Shown here: one piece after another, positions 17,944 through 26,287 of the stretch
How the letters are laid out: each line of letters begins with the position of its first letter
Position numbering within the stretch: the stretch's first letter is position 1
DNA from: Salmonella bongori NCTC 12419
Lineage (GTDB): Bacteria; Pseudomonadota; Gammaproteobacteria; Enterobacterales; Enterobacteriaceae
Assembly (NCBI RefSeq): GCF_000252995.1
Contig: NC_015761.1
Location: 1-64,000 of the forward strand
Direction: 5' to 3'
Length of the DNA stretch: 64,000 bases
Made by a program: the position numbers and the translations under genes
Notes under the pieces: generated by a model
Seen by the model: only the letters and a program-made list of their open reading frames with translations
Told to the model about the DNA's origin: nothing
Database searches by the model: none

Positions 17944-18333
17944 AACGTCTTCCTTTAGAAATATACATCCTGGTTGTCTGTGGTGACTATATTGTATGAG
18001 AAATGTCTTAATCCAATAAATGTCACAGATTTTATTGTATTGTCATTGTCTATAGCGAGCGTAGTCACATTATTTCATTGTAATTAAATGATATTTAATT
18101 ACATGATAAATGGTATTTAATATGCTTCCGTCAGGCTGAAGTAAAAGCATAGTGATATGTGCTGCTTTCTCTTTGGAAGACGGTGCTGTTAGAACTGATA
18201 AATCTCGTTTTTATAATTTTTATATCATCTAAAAACATGATGTTTTGTGATTAGCCATTTTTTGCGTCTGTAGCGATTATGAAGTCCGCAGAACGAGCTG
18301 CGACAATTTTTTAATGTAAAAGGAAATTTGAAA
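17944..18333. other. AT-rich divergent regulatory region with an 11-bp-arm palindrome
   Basis: About 390 bases between the divergent membrane regulator and chitinase genes are strongly AT-rich. A perfect inverted repeat lies at 18079-18103, TGTAATTAAAT-GAT-ATTTAATTACA, a candidate operator. The region near 18300 leads into a good ribosome site for the chitinase. No gene is seen. Confidence 0.65.
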
Positions 18334-20454
18334 ATGGCTACAAGTAAACTGATTCAAGGCGATACCCTTACTGAAACCAGTAATGCAGCAGATGGTTTTA
18401 ACCCAGCTAAGGAAGACAGTAAATTTAGTTATACTTCTGCTCGTGTCGCGAAGCCGGTTTATAACAAGTACAAAGAGTCCGCCACCAAACCGAAAGTTTT
18501 CGGTTATTACACTGACTGGTCGCAGTATGACAGCCGTCTGCAGGGCGATGATGTGCCTGATCATCGCGGTCGTGGTTATGATTTAACCAATGTCTCTCCA
18601 ACTGCCTACGATAAATTGATTTTTGGCTTTGTGGGTATTACCGGTTTTAGAAAAATTGATAAAGAAGATCGTGATGTGGTTGCTGAAGCGGCGGCCGCCT
18701 GCGGTAAAGTGAAATACGAACCGACTTTCCTCGATCCGTGGGGCGACTTCCAGTCTTATGTGAACCTGGGCTTTGATGTCAGCGGCTGGGATGTTGATCC
18801 AATGACGGTAACGCAGGCAAATGCGAAAGGTCTTCTGGGCGCGTTACGTGATATGCAGGCGAAAGCCAAAGCGGCAGGTCATACGCTGGCGCTATCAATG
18901 AGTATCGGTGGCTGGAGCATGAGTAACGGTTTCCATGAAACGGCGGCCTCTGACTCCTCCCGTAAAATCTTCGCCAAAGGCGTGGTGAAACTGTTCAAAC
19001 AGTTCCCGATGTTCAGCGAAGTGGATATCGACTGGGAATACCCAAACAACGAAGGCGCGGGCAACCCGTTTGGCGAAGAAGATGGCGCTAACTACGCGCT
19101 ACTGATAGGCGAACTGCGTAAACAACTGGATTCCGCTGGTCTGAGCAATGTGAAGATTTCTATTGCAGCCTCTGCTGTTACCAACATCTTTGATTACGCG
19201 AACGTGAAAGATCTGCTGGCTGCTGGTCTGTACGGTATCAACCTGATGACCTATGACTTCTTCGGTACGCCGTGGGCGGAAACGCTGGGTCACCACACTA
19301 ATCTGAAAGCGCTGGAAGAGGGCGGCTGGTCTGTGGAAACCATTGTTGATCACCTGCTGGCAGAAGGTTTCTCCGCTGAACGGATCAACATCGGTTATGC
19401 CGGTTATACCCGTAATGCCCGTAATGTAGAAATTGACACTTTATCTCCTCTGAAAGGCTCTTATAACCCAGGTAAAAAACTGGCGAACGGCGAATATGAA
19501 ACGACTACTGGTTCGTTTGAGTCTGGTACCAACGAATGGTATGACGTGATTTATAACTACCTGGATCTGGAAAACCAGAAAGGGCGCAACGGTTTTAATG
19601 TCTATACCGACCAGGTCGCTGACGCTGACTATCTGTATAACCCTGAGTCCAAACTGTTTTTATCTCTGGATACGCCACGCACAGTAAAAGCGAAAGGCGA
19701 ATATGCGGCGAAACTGGGGCTGGGTGGTGTGTTTACCTGGACTATCGATCAGGATAACGGCGTGTTGGTTAATGCCGTGCGTGAAGGTCTGGGTTATGAA
19801 ATCGAATCTGAAGTCATTGATATGGAGCCATTCTACTTCGACGGCATCAACGTAGAAGATGGTGAAGAGCAGAGCGACAGCGACGACGCGCAGAAGGTCA
19901 ACCATGCGCCGAAAGCGGCGATTGAACTGCTGGTGGTCGGCGGGTCTACCGTACAACTGTCCGGCGCTGGTTCTTCTGACGAAGATGATGATGAGATCTC
20001 TTTTAGCTGGGGCGTACCTTCGCAAATCACAGTGGCTGATAAGAGCGCGGAAATCATTGAATTTGTCGCTCCGGAAGTGAGTGAAAAAACGATTTTCCAG
20101 TTCACACTGTTTGTGCGTGATTGCTACAACGAACCGTCTTCTCAACAGCGTTTTGTACTGACCGTTGTTCCTGCATTGTCTCCGGTGCAGCCTGAGCCGG
20201 AAGAGGACGAAATCGTTGTTCCGGTCGATCCTGAAGACGATGAGGCTCCGGCAGAAGATGATGTTCCGGCAGACGATAAAGTTGCGCCTTATGCACAGTG
20301 GGATGCTTCCACCGTTTATGGCGCGACCTGGGGTACTTTCGAAATCGTGAGCTGGAAAGGCCATAACTACCAGGTGAAATGGTGGTCTATGGGTGACCAG
20401 CCGGATTTGAACTGCAGTGCCGGCGGTGCATGGACCGATCTTGGCGCCTACTAA
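18334..20454 (+). CDS. chiA: GH18 chitinase without signal peptide
   Basis: A 706-residue endo-type chitinase. Its GH18 barrel occupies about residues 50-490 and carries the catalytic DxDxE motif DIDWE at 231-235 and the MTYDFFG strand. A PKD-like beta domain follows (about 523-612), then an acidic P/E/D-rich linker and a C-terminal CBM5/12-type chitin-binding module (APYAQWDAS...VKWWSMGDQP, about 652-706). The N-terminus (MATSKLIQGDTL) is hydrophilic, with no Sec or Tat signal, although the substrate is extracellular. The ATG at 18334 was preferred to a TTG two codons upstream because AAAGGAAA precedes it. Its neighbours suggest holin/muramidase-dependent release. Confidence 0.93.
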   Translation: MATSKLIQGDTLTETSNAADGFNPAKEDSKFSYTSARVAKPVYNKYKESATKPKVFGYYTDWSQYDSRLQGDDVPDHRGRGYDLTNVSPTAYDKLIFGFVGITGFRKIDKEDRDVVAEAAAACGKVKYEPTFLDPWGDFQSYVNLGFDVSGWDVDPMTVTQANAKGLLGALRDMQAKAKAAGHTLALSMSIGGWSMSNGFHETAASDSSRKIFAKGVVKLFKQFPMFSEVDIDWEYPNNEGAGNPFGEEDGANYALLIGELRKQLDSAGLSNVKISIAASAVTNIFDYANVKDLLAAGLYGINLMTYDFFGTPWAETLGHHTNLKALEEGGWSVETIVDHLLAEGFSAERINIGYAGYTRNARNVEIDTLSPLKGSYNPGKKLANGEYETTTGSFESGTNEWYDVIYNYLDLENQKGRNGFNVYTDQVADADYLYNPESKLFLSLDTPRTVKAKGEYAAKLGLGGVFTWTIDQDNGVLVNAVREGLGYEIESEVIDMEPFYFDGINVEDGEEQSDSDDAQKVNHAPKAAIELLVVGGSTVQLSGAGSSDEDDDEISFSWGVPSQITVADKSAEIIEFVAPEVSEKTIFQFTLFVRDCYNEPSSQQRFVLTVVPALSPVQPEPEEDEIVVPVDPEDDEAPAEDDVPADDKVAPYAQWDASTVYGATWGTFEIVSWKGHNYQVKWWSMGDQPDLNCSAGGAWTDLGAY

Positions 20455-20493
20455 TACACGCTATTAAACACGATGTATTGGGCTTCACGATTC

Positions 20494-20519
20494 AAGCCCC
20501 GGTTTTCCGGGGCTTTTTT
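20494..20519 (+). terminator. Terminator after the chitinase gene
   Basis: AAGCCCCGG and CCGGGGCTT form a stem with a TTTT-type loop followed by TTTTTT. It sits in the 91-base gap before the next gene, so the chitinase transcript is at least partly terminated here. Confidence 0.88.
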
Positions 20520-20545
20520 CTACCAGGGACAGAGGAAGATTGACC

Positions 20546-23542
20546 ATGACCATTTCCATCCACGCCAGCACATTTGACGTCAATAGCTGGTATCAAAAAA
20601 TCACCCTAACCATGATCAATGAGAGCGGCAATCCGGTGGATATGAACCATGCCGCGATAACGTTTATGGCTTCCGGGCATGTTGATCCATGGGGAAATGT
20701 TGGCGGGACGCTTAAAGGGAATCAGCCGCTTACGCTGAATGATGTTGCGCAAGGCACGCTGGAGGCGAATGAGATCATCATTAATAACAGCGACAAATTA
20801 CCGCTTTATCCAGGCGAAAGCGGGACGTTCTCTTTTAGCTTTGCGGCCACGCAGGTACCAGTAAAAATGTCCGCCATCACATTGACGCTGGCGTCATCCT
20901 CATCTGAAGATGCCGGGTCTGAAGAGATAGCTGATGGAGACACACCGGTGATACCCGCGGCAGAGGAACAACCTGCCGACCCCGATGAGCCGGAAAAGGA
21001 TAACGATCTTCAGGAAGACGGTCTTGCGCTTAGCATAAGTGAGTTGAATACGACGAGTTGGTATCAACGTGTGATCTTTACGTTAACCAACCTCTACGCC
21101 CAGGCGGTAGATCTTAATCAGCTTATACTAAATTTTACGACCAGCGCGCACCCTGATCCCTATAGCCCGTTTCAGGGAGCGATGCTGGGCAACCAGGCGG
21201 TAACGCTGGCCAGTGATGGGGGATGGCCCATTGAAAAGAATACTCTTACCATTAACCATGATGGCGCATTGATGCTGGCGGCGGGGGAGGTTGCCGAACT
21301 CCAGTGTTATCTGGCCGCCACGCAGACGCCGGTTTTTGTCAGCGATTTGAGCGCGACGTTGGCTCATGACCCCGCCCGTCAGGGAAAAATCTGTGTTCAC
21401 TTTCCTGCCATGGCACCGGGCATAATGCTAAAACCAGCCATTGAGGTGCTTTTTCCTTCCGGCGAAACTCGCTGTTTTGTCGGCGAATGGGACGACGTTC
21501 TGACGATCGGCGATCTTGGCGCGGGAATATATCAGCTTACTGTACCGGTACTGGCGAATGATGAGATGCAAATCGCGCCTGTCGACGCCTCTTTTACCGT
21601 CATACTGCAATCCAGCAAGGATACCGCGCAGATCCAGATACCTTATCTACCGCTTGTCCGTTATGCCCGCGCGCGCCTGATGATTGACGCGCCGGCGTTT
21701 GGCAATGCGAAAGTAACCGTTAATCTCACTGACGTCACACAAACGGATGCACATACCGTCACACTGATTGCCAACCAACCGCAATTCATTAATCGGCTAC
21801 TGGCGGGGCGTCGTTATACGGTCAATCTGCAACCTGTGATGATTAATAATCGCGTTGTATCGACGCCCGTACATCCCACCGCTTTTAGCCCTGCCGCGGA
21901 GCAGATTGCTGAGGTTGCTGTCGCTTACCAACAGTCAGCGATCGACACCACGGGTTTCGTGACGGTGGACGTCACTATTCTGGGCCTGCCGGAAGGTGTT
22001 GCGCCGCAGCGTTATCTGTTCAGCAACGGTAAATATCAATACACATTAATGCTGGAGAGCGACAGCAAACAGCAGACGTTAGCGCTACGCTTCGCGCCCG
22101 GGCTGTATGAGGTTCAGACGGACGCTATTTTCATCAATAGCGTGCTGTGGTGCTGTGAACAGACCGGGCCGCAGCGGCTATTACAAAGCGTCAACCATGT
22201 CGCGCTGGAGTTTCAGCCAGGTGTGACGCTACAGGTAAAAGGCTGGCCTGATTACCTTGCGCATGGCGGTGTAACGGTTAACGCACCTGAGACGATTTCA
22301 CGCTATCGCGATGTGCCGTTTAGCGCGCTATTTAAATACGACGGTTTTGACGGGGCCGGCGACTCGATTCCGGCAGCAGATGTTGATGTTAACAGAGATG
22401 GCTTCCTGGACTACGAGACATTACCTATTCATAAAACGGTGGCTCTGGTGCGGCAAATAGAAAAAGAAGCCGGTCGCGGCATAATGCCGGTCATGGTTAT
22501 TTATACCGTGAACGCCAGTGGCGGTAGCGCGCTTGCGGATTTACAGGATGCGCAAAAATTGCGTAACCATTTTGGGCACTTTATTACCCAGTGTCTGGCT
22601 GCGCAGTCTTACAAAGATGAGACGCATCCAGTCCCGGCCACTTTTGTACTTAATCCAGATTTTCTGGGGGCGATACAACAGGAACCGTATGGCTACACCG
22701 CAGTACGGCAAAAAAACAGTGTGCAGGTCAATGTTCAGCTGGCGGCAGCTATACGGGAATTACCGGCTATGCCTGGTCTTATCGTGCCTTCATTGCCTCC
22801 GTTTAGCGATGATCTCTACGGCTACATTCAGGCCGTGAACTATCTTGTTCGCCAGTTTGCCCCTGATGTGGCGTTTGGCTGGCAGACGAATGTCTGGGCG
22901 ACGGGGACAGCGGATTGGGTGTTGCGCGATACTGCTGACCCGGTTGCTGAAGGGCAGACGATCGCTGAATTTATTCATGAACTGGGTGTTTATAGCGGAG
23001 AATATGCGCCAGATTTTATTGCGTTTGATAAATTTGAACGTGACTGTTTTAGCCCTGATGCGCGTGCGCACTATAGCTGGAATGCAACTTGCTGGCTTAA
23101 CTACCTGGCCATGGTGAAACAGGTGACGAAAGCGCTGCTGAAGCCCGCCATGCTTTGGCAAATTCCTGGTGGACATATGCCTACGGCAGAAGAGGGAGAG
23201 AGTAAAATCACGCCAGCGCATTTTGCCTCGGGCGGGACCTTTTTTATGGGGGACGCCCGCATTGGCAGCGATCCTGACACGATTTCTTTGCAGTTACTCA
23301 ATACGGCATTACATCGTGCGACTTATGGTGTTCCCACCGTTGGCGATTTTTTGCGCAAAGATAAGGGGTATGACTGGAGTCAAATGCAGGCGCTGAATCT
23401 GCCGGACTTTAACGTCTTTTCTATCTTGTGGGGCGGCGGTTCCACTATCAGTATTACCACAATCCACTCGAACGGTGAAGACGGCGGCTGGCTGGCGGAT
23501 AAAATGAGAGAGTATTATGCTGCCCCACGATACTTCAGATAA
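20546..23542 (+). CDS. Large modular extracellular-type protein: duplicated N-terminal binding modules plus hydrolase-like C-terminal domain
   Basis: The product is 998 residues without a signal peptide. Residues about 1-115 and 165-275 are an internal duplication: SWYQKITLTMINESGNPVDMN and SWYQRVIFTLTNLYAQAVDLN, each followed by ADP-like HVDPW/HPDPY and LxGNQ motifs. They resemble carbohydrate-binding beta-sandwiches. They are separated by an acidic P/E/D linker much like the chitinase linker. Middle beta-rich repeats lead to a roughly 400-residue C-terminal domain with a calcium-loop-like DVNRDGFLDYE, VMVIYTVNASGG, FGWQTNVWATG and MLWQIPGGHMP, suggestive of a TIM-barrel hydrolase. I do not recognise its family with certainty. 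The ATG at 20546 follows GAGGAAG. Confidence 0.75.
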   Translation: MTISIHASTFDVNSWYQKITLTMINESGNPVDMNHAAITFMASGHVDPWGNVGGTLKGNQPLTLNDVAQGTLEANEIIINNSDKLPLYPGESGTFSFSFAATQVPVKMSAITLTLASSSSEDAGSEEIADGDTPVIPAAEEQPADPDEPEKDNDLQEDGLALSISELNTTSWYQRVIFTLTNLYAQAVDLNQLILNFTTSAHPDPYSPFQGAMLGNQAVTLASDGGWPIEKNTLTINHDGALMLAAGEVAELQCYLAATQTPVFVSDLSATLAHDPARQGKICVHFPAMAPGIMLKPAIEVLFPSGETRCFVGEWDDVLTIGDLGAGIYQLTVPVLANDEMQIAPVDASFTVILQSSKDTAQIQIPYLPLVRYARARLMIDAPAFGNAKVTVNLTDVTQTDAHTVTLIANQPQFINRLLAGRRYTVNLQPVMINNRVVSTPVHPTAFSPAAEQIAEVAVAYQQSAIDTTGFVTVDVTILGLPEGVAPQRYLFSNGKYQYTLMLESDSKQQTLALRFAPGLYEVQTDAIFINSVLWCCEQTGPQRLLQSVNHVALEFQPGVTLQVKGWPDYLAHGGVTVNAPETISRYRDVPFSALFKYDGFDGAGDSIPAADVDVNRDGFLDYETLPIHKTVALVRQIEKEAGRGIMPVMVIYTVNASGGSALADLQDAQKLRNHFGHFITQCLAAQSYKDETHPVPATFVLNPDFLGAIQQEPYGYTAVRQKNSVQVNVQLAAAIRELPAMPGLIVPSLPPFSDDLYGYIQAVNYLVRQFAPDVAFGWQTNVWATGTADWVLRDTADPVAEGQTIAEFIHELGVYSGEYAPDFIAFDKFERDCFSPDARAHYSWNATCWLNYLAMVKQVTKALLKPAMLWQIPGGHMPTAEEGESKITPAHFASGGTFFMGDARIGSDPDTISLQLLNTALHRATYGVPTVGDFLRKDKGYDWSQMQALNLPDFNVFSILWGGGSTISITTIHSNGEDGGWLADKMREYYAAPRYFR

Positions 23543-23830
23543 TACCGCCACTTAGCAGTGTTTATCCGGAATATAGGTTTGAGATTCGCAAGCGATTTCT
23601 TTCGAATCTCTTTTCCTGCGCCTCTTCGTCTCTCATTCTTTTTATGTAATTTGTCATCACATACCCATAATCATTTTGTGTTAAGAATTATCTTAATCAT
23701 AAAAATATTGCGTATTAGTGCTTTGTGGATACAGAAATACTGCATAGTGATGTTATTTATTATTAATTTAAGCGCTTTTTGAGAGGTTATACTGTGGCGC
23801 TACATTGGGTAGACAACAGTTAATGAAAAA
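23543..23830. other. Intergenic region with a terminator-like hairpin
   Basis: GAGATTCG at 23581-23588 pairs with CGAATCTC at 23603-23610, followed by TTTT, a likely terminator for the large modular gene. The remainder to 23830 is AT-rich and shows no gene. Confidence 0.65.
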
Positions 23831-24526
23831 ATGATGAACGAATCTTTGGTTAAAGATAATAATGAGAATTTATTACATTCCTTTCTTTTTTCCCAACAGG
23901 CTAAGCCTTATGCAGCAATTGATGCCTTATTTTCGGCATTGTTGCCATTTGGCCAGCCGTTTGCGCTGGGTATCGGCGATGAGTTTTATTTACAGGCAAA
24001 TGAGGAAAACTACATTGTATTACTGGAGTCAGGAATCGTTTCTTACTGCCGTAATGACAACCGACTCCATATAAGTTCAGCGTTTTCGCCATCAATTGTG
24101 GGGATGGTTGATAGTTATGGTGCCACCTATAATGTCCCGACGCGACCAGCGCATTTTCTGCTCGCAGAAACGGTCTGTACGGGTCGATTTGTCCGTTTAC
24201 CTGATTTTATAAAAATTGTTAATGAATGCGATTTGTGGCACGACGTGGCTCGCTGTCTGGCTTATCGACTAATGGTGATGAGCGCCCGCGATCGGGAATT
24301 GGTCGGTGTCGATTCTTATCTTAAAGTCCGGGCGTTACTTATTGAAATCTGGGCTTATCCTCAGGTCTACCGGGAAAATATTATCGTACTGAACTTTATT
24401 CAGCAGCGAACGGGGATATCGCGTAGCCGGACCATGAAAATTTTGTCTGAACTGAAAAAAGGCGGCTATATCACTATCGATAATGGCCGACTGACAGCGC
24501 TTGGAAAACTGCCTGTAGCATATTGA
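23831..24526 (+). CDS. CRP-fold / IprA-like winged-helix regulator
   Basis: A 231-residue protein organised like CRP/FNR relatives. The N-terminal beta-rich sensor-like domain (about 35-135, with LGIGDEFYLQAN and YIVLLESGIVSYC) precedes a C-terminal winged helix (about 165-225, NFIQQRTGISRSRTMKILSELKKGGYI). The sensor domain lacks an obvious cAMP phosphate-binding cassette, and the layout resembles IprA-type regulators. A tandem ATG leaves a one-codon start ambiguity. It closes the chitinase island and precedes the bcf operon across a 427-base gap, so either could be its target. Confidence 0.75.
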   Translation: MMNESLVKDNNENLLHSFLFSQQAKPYAAIDALFSALLPFGQPFALGIGDEFYLQANEENYIVLLESGIVSYCRNDNRLHISSAFSPSIVGMVDSYGATYNVPTRPAHFLLAETVCTGRFVRLPDFIKIVNECDLWHDVARCLAYRLMVMSARDRELVGVDSYLKVRALLIEIWAYPQVYRENIIVLNFIQQRTGISRSRTMKILSELKKGGYITIDNGRLTALGKLPVAY

Positions 24527-24953
24527 TTTACTTTTCAAAACTAAATTTTTACATATTTTAATGACGTGTGGTTTTTTCTGTTAATAAAATGTTTTAATAT
24601 CAGTAGGGTTAAAGATTATTTTTAGAAAGTCAATACTGCTAAAGGTCGTAAGCCAGGTGGCTGATGTAAAGTTAATATAAAACAACGAGTTAAATTGGGT
24701 CCTTTAAAACCAAACGTCGATGATTGCAACTTGCCTTTGACTTACTAATAATTAATAACATCGTTATCTCATTATAGCGTAAAGATTAACGTATGACGCT
24801 GAGCGCTATTTTATTGATGTCTGAGATTTATATCAGAACAAAAAAATGCTTTTTTCGCATAAGAAAAAGTCGTGATATTGCTGCGAAGCAATATCTGCAG
24901 TCGTTTTGTGAAAAAACTGAGTACCCTCATTTTTATATTTAAAAGGAGCTTGA
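24527..24953. other. AT-rich region upstream of the bcf operon
   Basis: This 427-base region is strongly AT-rich and carries no gene. A perfect hairpin at 24874-24895 (GATATTGCT-GCGA-AGCAATATC) lies about 60 bases before bcfA, either in the promoter or in the 5' untranslated mRNA. An AAAAGGAGC ribosome site sits just before bcfA. Confidence 0.65.
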
Positions 24954-25496
24954 ATGAAAAAGCATGTATTAGCATTAATGGTCTCTGCTATTGCCTTTGG
25001 CGGAATGATCTCTACTGCGCAAGCGGATACTGCGACCGTCTCTGGTGGTACGGTAAATTTTATTGGGCAGGTGGTGGACGCGGCCTGCTCTGTTTCCGCT
25101 GATTCTGTCGATCAGACTGTTACATTAGGTCAGGTTCGCGCCAGTAAATTAACCGACGCTGGCATGGTGGCGAATCAAAAAGAAGATTTCACCATAAAGC
25201 TGGAGGACTGCGATTCCCAGACCAGCCAGAATGCGGCAGTTATTTTTAATGGACAACAGGACGGTAACCAGCCGGGAGCGCTGGCGAATACCGCCGGGGC
25301 TGGTTCGGCAACGAACGTGGCATTACAGCTCTATGGGCCTGATGGTCAGGCACTGAACGTCGGTGAAACGTCCAGCACCGTTACCCTGAATGATGGCGAA
25401 AACGTTGTTCCGCTGAGTGTAGATTATATTGCTACAGGCGCAGCGACCGCCGGTAATGTTACGGCGACGGCAACGTTTAGCATGGTTTATTCCTGA
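24954..25496 (+). CDS. bcfA: Bcf fimbria major subunit
   Basis: A chaperone-usher pilin of 180 residues with a signal peptide cut after STAQA near residue 24. The mature pilin has the typical VNFIGQVVDAACSV start, paired cysteines at about 45 and 86, and a C-terminal beta-zipper ending ATFSMVYS. It polymerises by donor-strand exchange at the outer membrane. It is the first gene of the operon with the strongest ribosome site, matching its status as the major structural subunit. Bcf fimbriae are characteristic of Salmonella and are linked to intestinal colonisation. Confidence 0.95.
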   Translation: MKKHVLALMVSAIAFGGMISTAQADTATVSGGTVNFIGQVVDAACSVSADSVDQTVTLGQVRASKLTDAGMVANQKEDFTIKLEDCDSQTSQNAAVIFNGQQDGNQPGALANTAGAGSATNVALQLYGPDGQALNVGETSSTVTLNDGENVVPLSVDYIATGAATAGNVTATATFSMVYS

Positions 25497-25596
25497 TTCC
25501 GCATCAGGTTTATTTCTTCGTCTATTGGGGGACGAGGAAGGGGCGTTACGCGCGTAATGGCGCGTAACAAACCAACGGCATCAGGATATTAAATAG

Positions 25597-26283
25597 ATGA
25601 AAAAAACAGTATCGGTTTTTCTTCGACTATTGCTACTGCTGGTGGCGGCCGGTCTGACACCGGTTGCTCAGGCGGGAGGCATTGCGTTAGGCGCGACAAG
25701 AGTCATTTATCCGCAGGGAAGTAAGCAAACCTCTCTGCCGATTATTAATTCTTCTGACAGCAATGTCTTTTTAATTCAGTCATGGGTTGCGAATGCCGAT
25801 GGCTCACGCTCAACAGACTTTATCGTCACGCCGCCCCTCTTTGTGATACAACCCAAAAAAGAAAATATATTACGGATTATGTATGTCGGACCGTCATTGC
25901 CGACCGATCGCGAAAGTGTATTTTATTTAAACAGTAAAGCGATACCCTCTGTCGATAAAAATAAACTGACCAGCAACTCTCTGCAAATTGCGACGCAAAG
26001 TGTAATTAAGCTCTTTATTCGCCCGAAAGATCTGGCGGAGGGGGCAACCCATGCCCCGGCGACGCTTCGCTGCCGCAACGAGAACGGCCAGTTAACGATC
26101 ATTAACCCTTCGCCGTACTATATTTCGTTGGTAGAACTGTACAGCGCCGGGAAAAAACTGCCAAATACCATGGTACCGCCAAAAGGTGCGATCTCTATGC
26201 CCGCGCCCATCGGCCTGGTTTCTTTCCGCACGGTAAACGATTTTGGCGCCACAACGCCCTCCCGTGCCTGTTCCGCTTCATGA
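25597..26283 (+). CDS. bcfB: Periplasmic fimbrial chaperone
   Basis: A 228-residue PapD-family chaperone with a signal peptide ending VAQA. The first immunoglobulin-like domain starts GGIALGATRVIYPQGSKQTSLP, and the F1-G1 region contains the family's PPLFVIQPKKENILRIMY and GPSLPTDRESVFYLN motifs. It binds pilin subunits in the periplasm and supplies the missing strand until they reach the usher. It overlaps no gene. bcfC begins four bases after its stop. Confidence 0.95.
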   Translation: MKKTVSVFLRLLLLLVAAGLTPVAQAGGIALGATRVIYPQGSKQTSLPIINSSDSNVFLIQSWVANADGSRSTDFIVTPPLFVIQPKKENILRIMYVGPSLPTDRESVFYLNSKAIPSVDKNKLTSNSLQIATQSVIKLFIRPKDLAEGATHAPATLRCRNENGQLTIINPSPYYISLVELYSAGKKLPNTMVPPKGAISMPAPIGLVSFRTVNDFGATTPSRACSAS

Positions 26284-26287
26284 TGTT

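Noticed and set aside
15470..24526. Possibility that the holin and muramidase mark a prophage
   Set aside because: No integrase, terminase, capsid, tail or attachment-site repeats are seen. The neighbours are chitinase and regulator genes.
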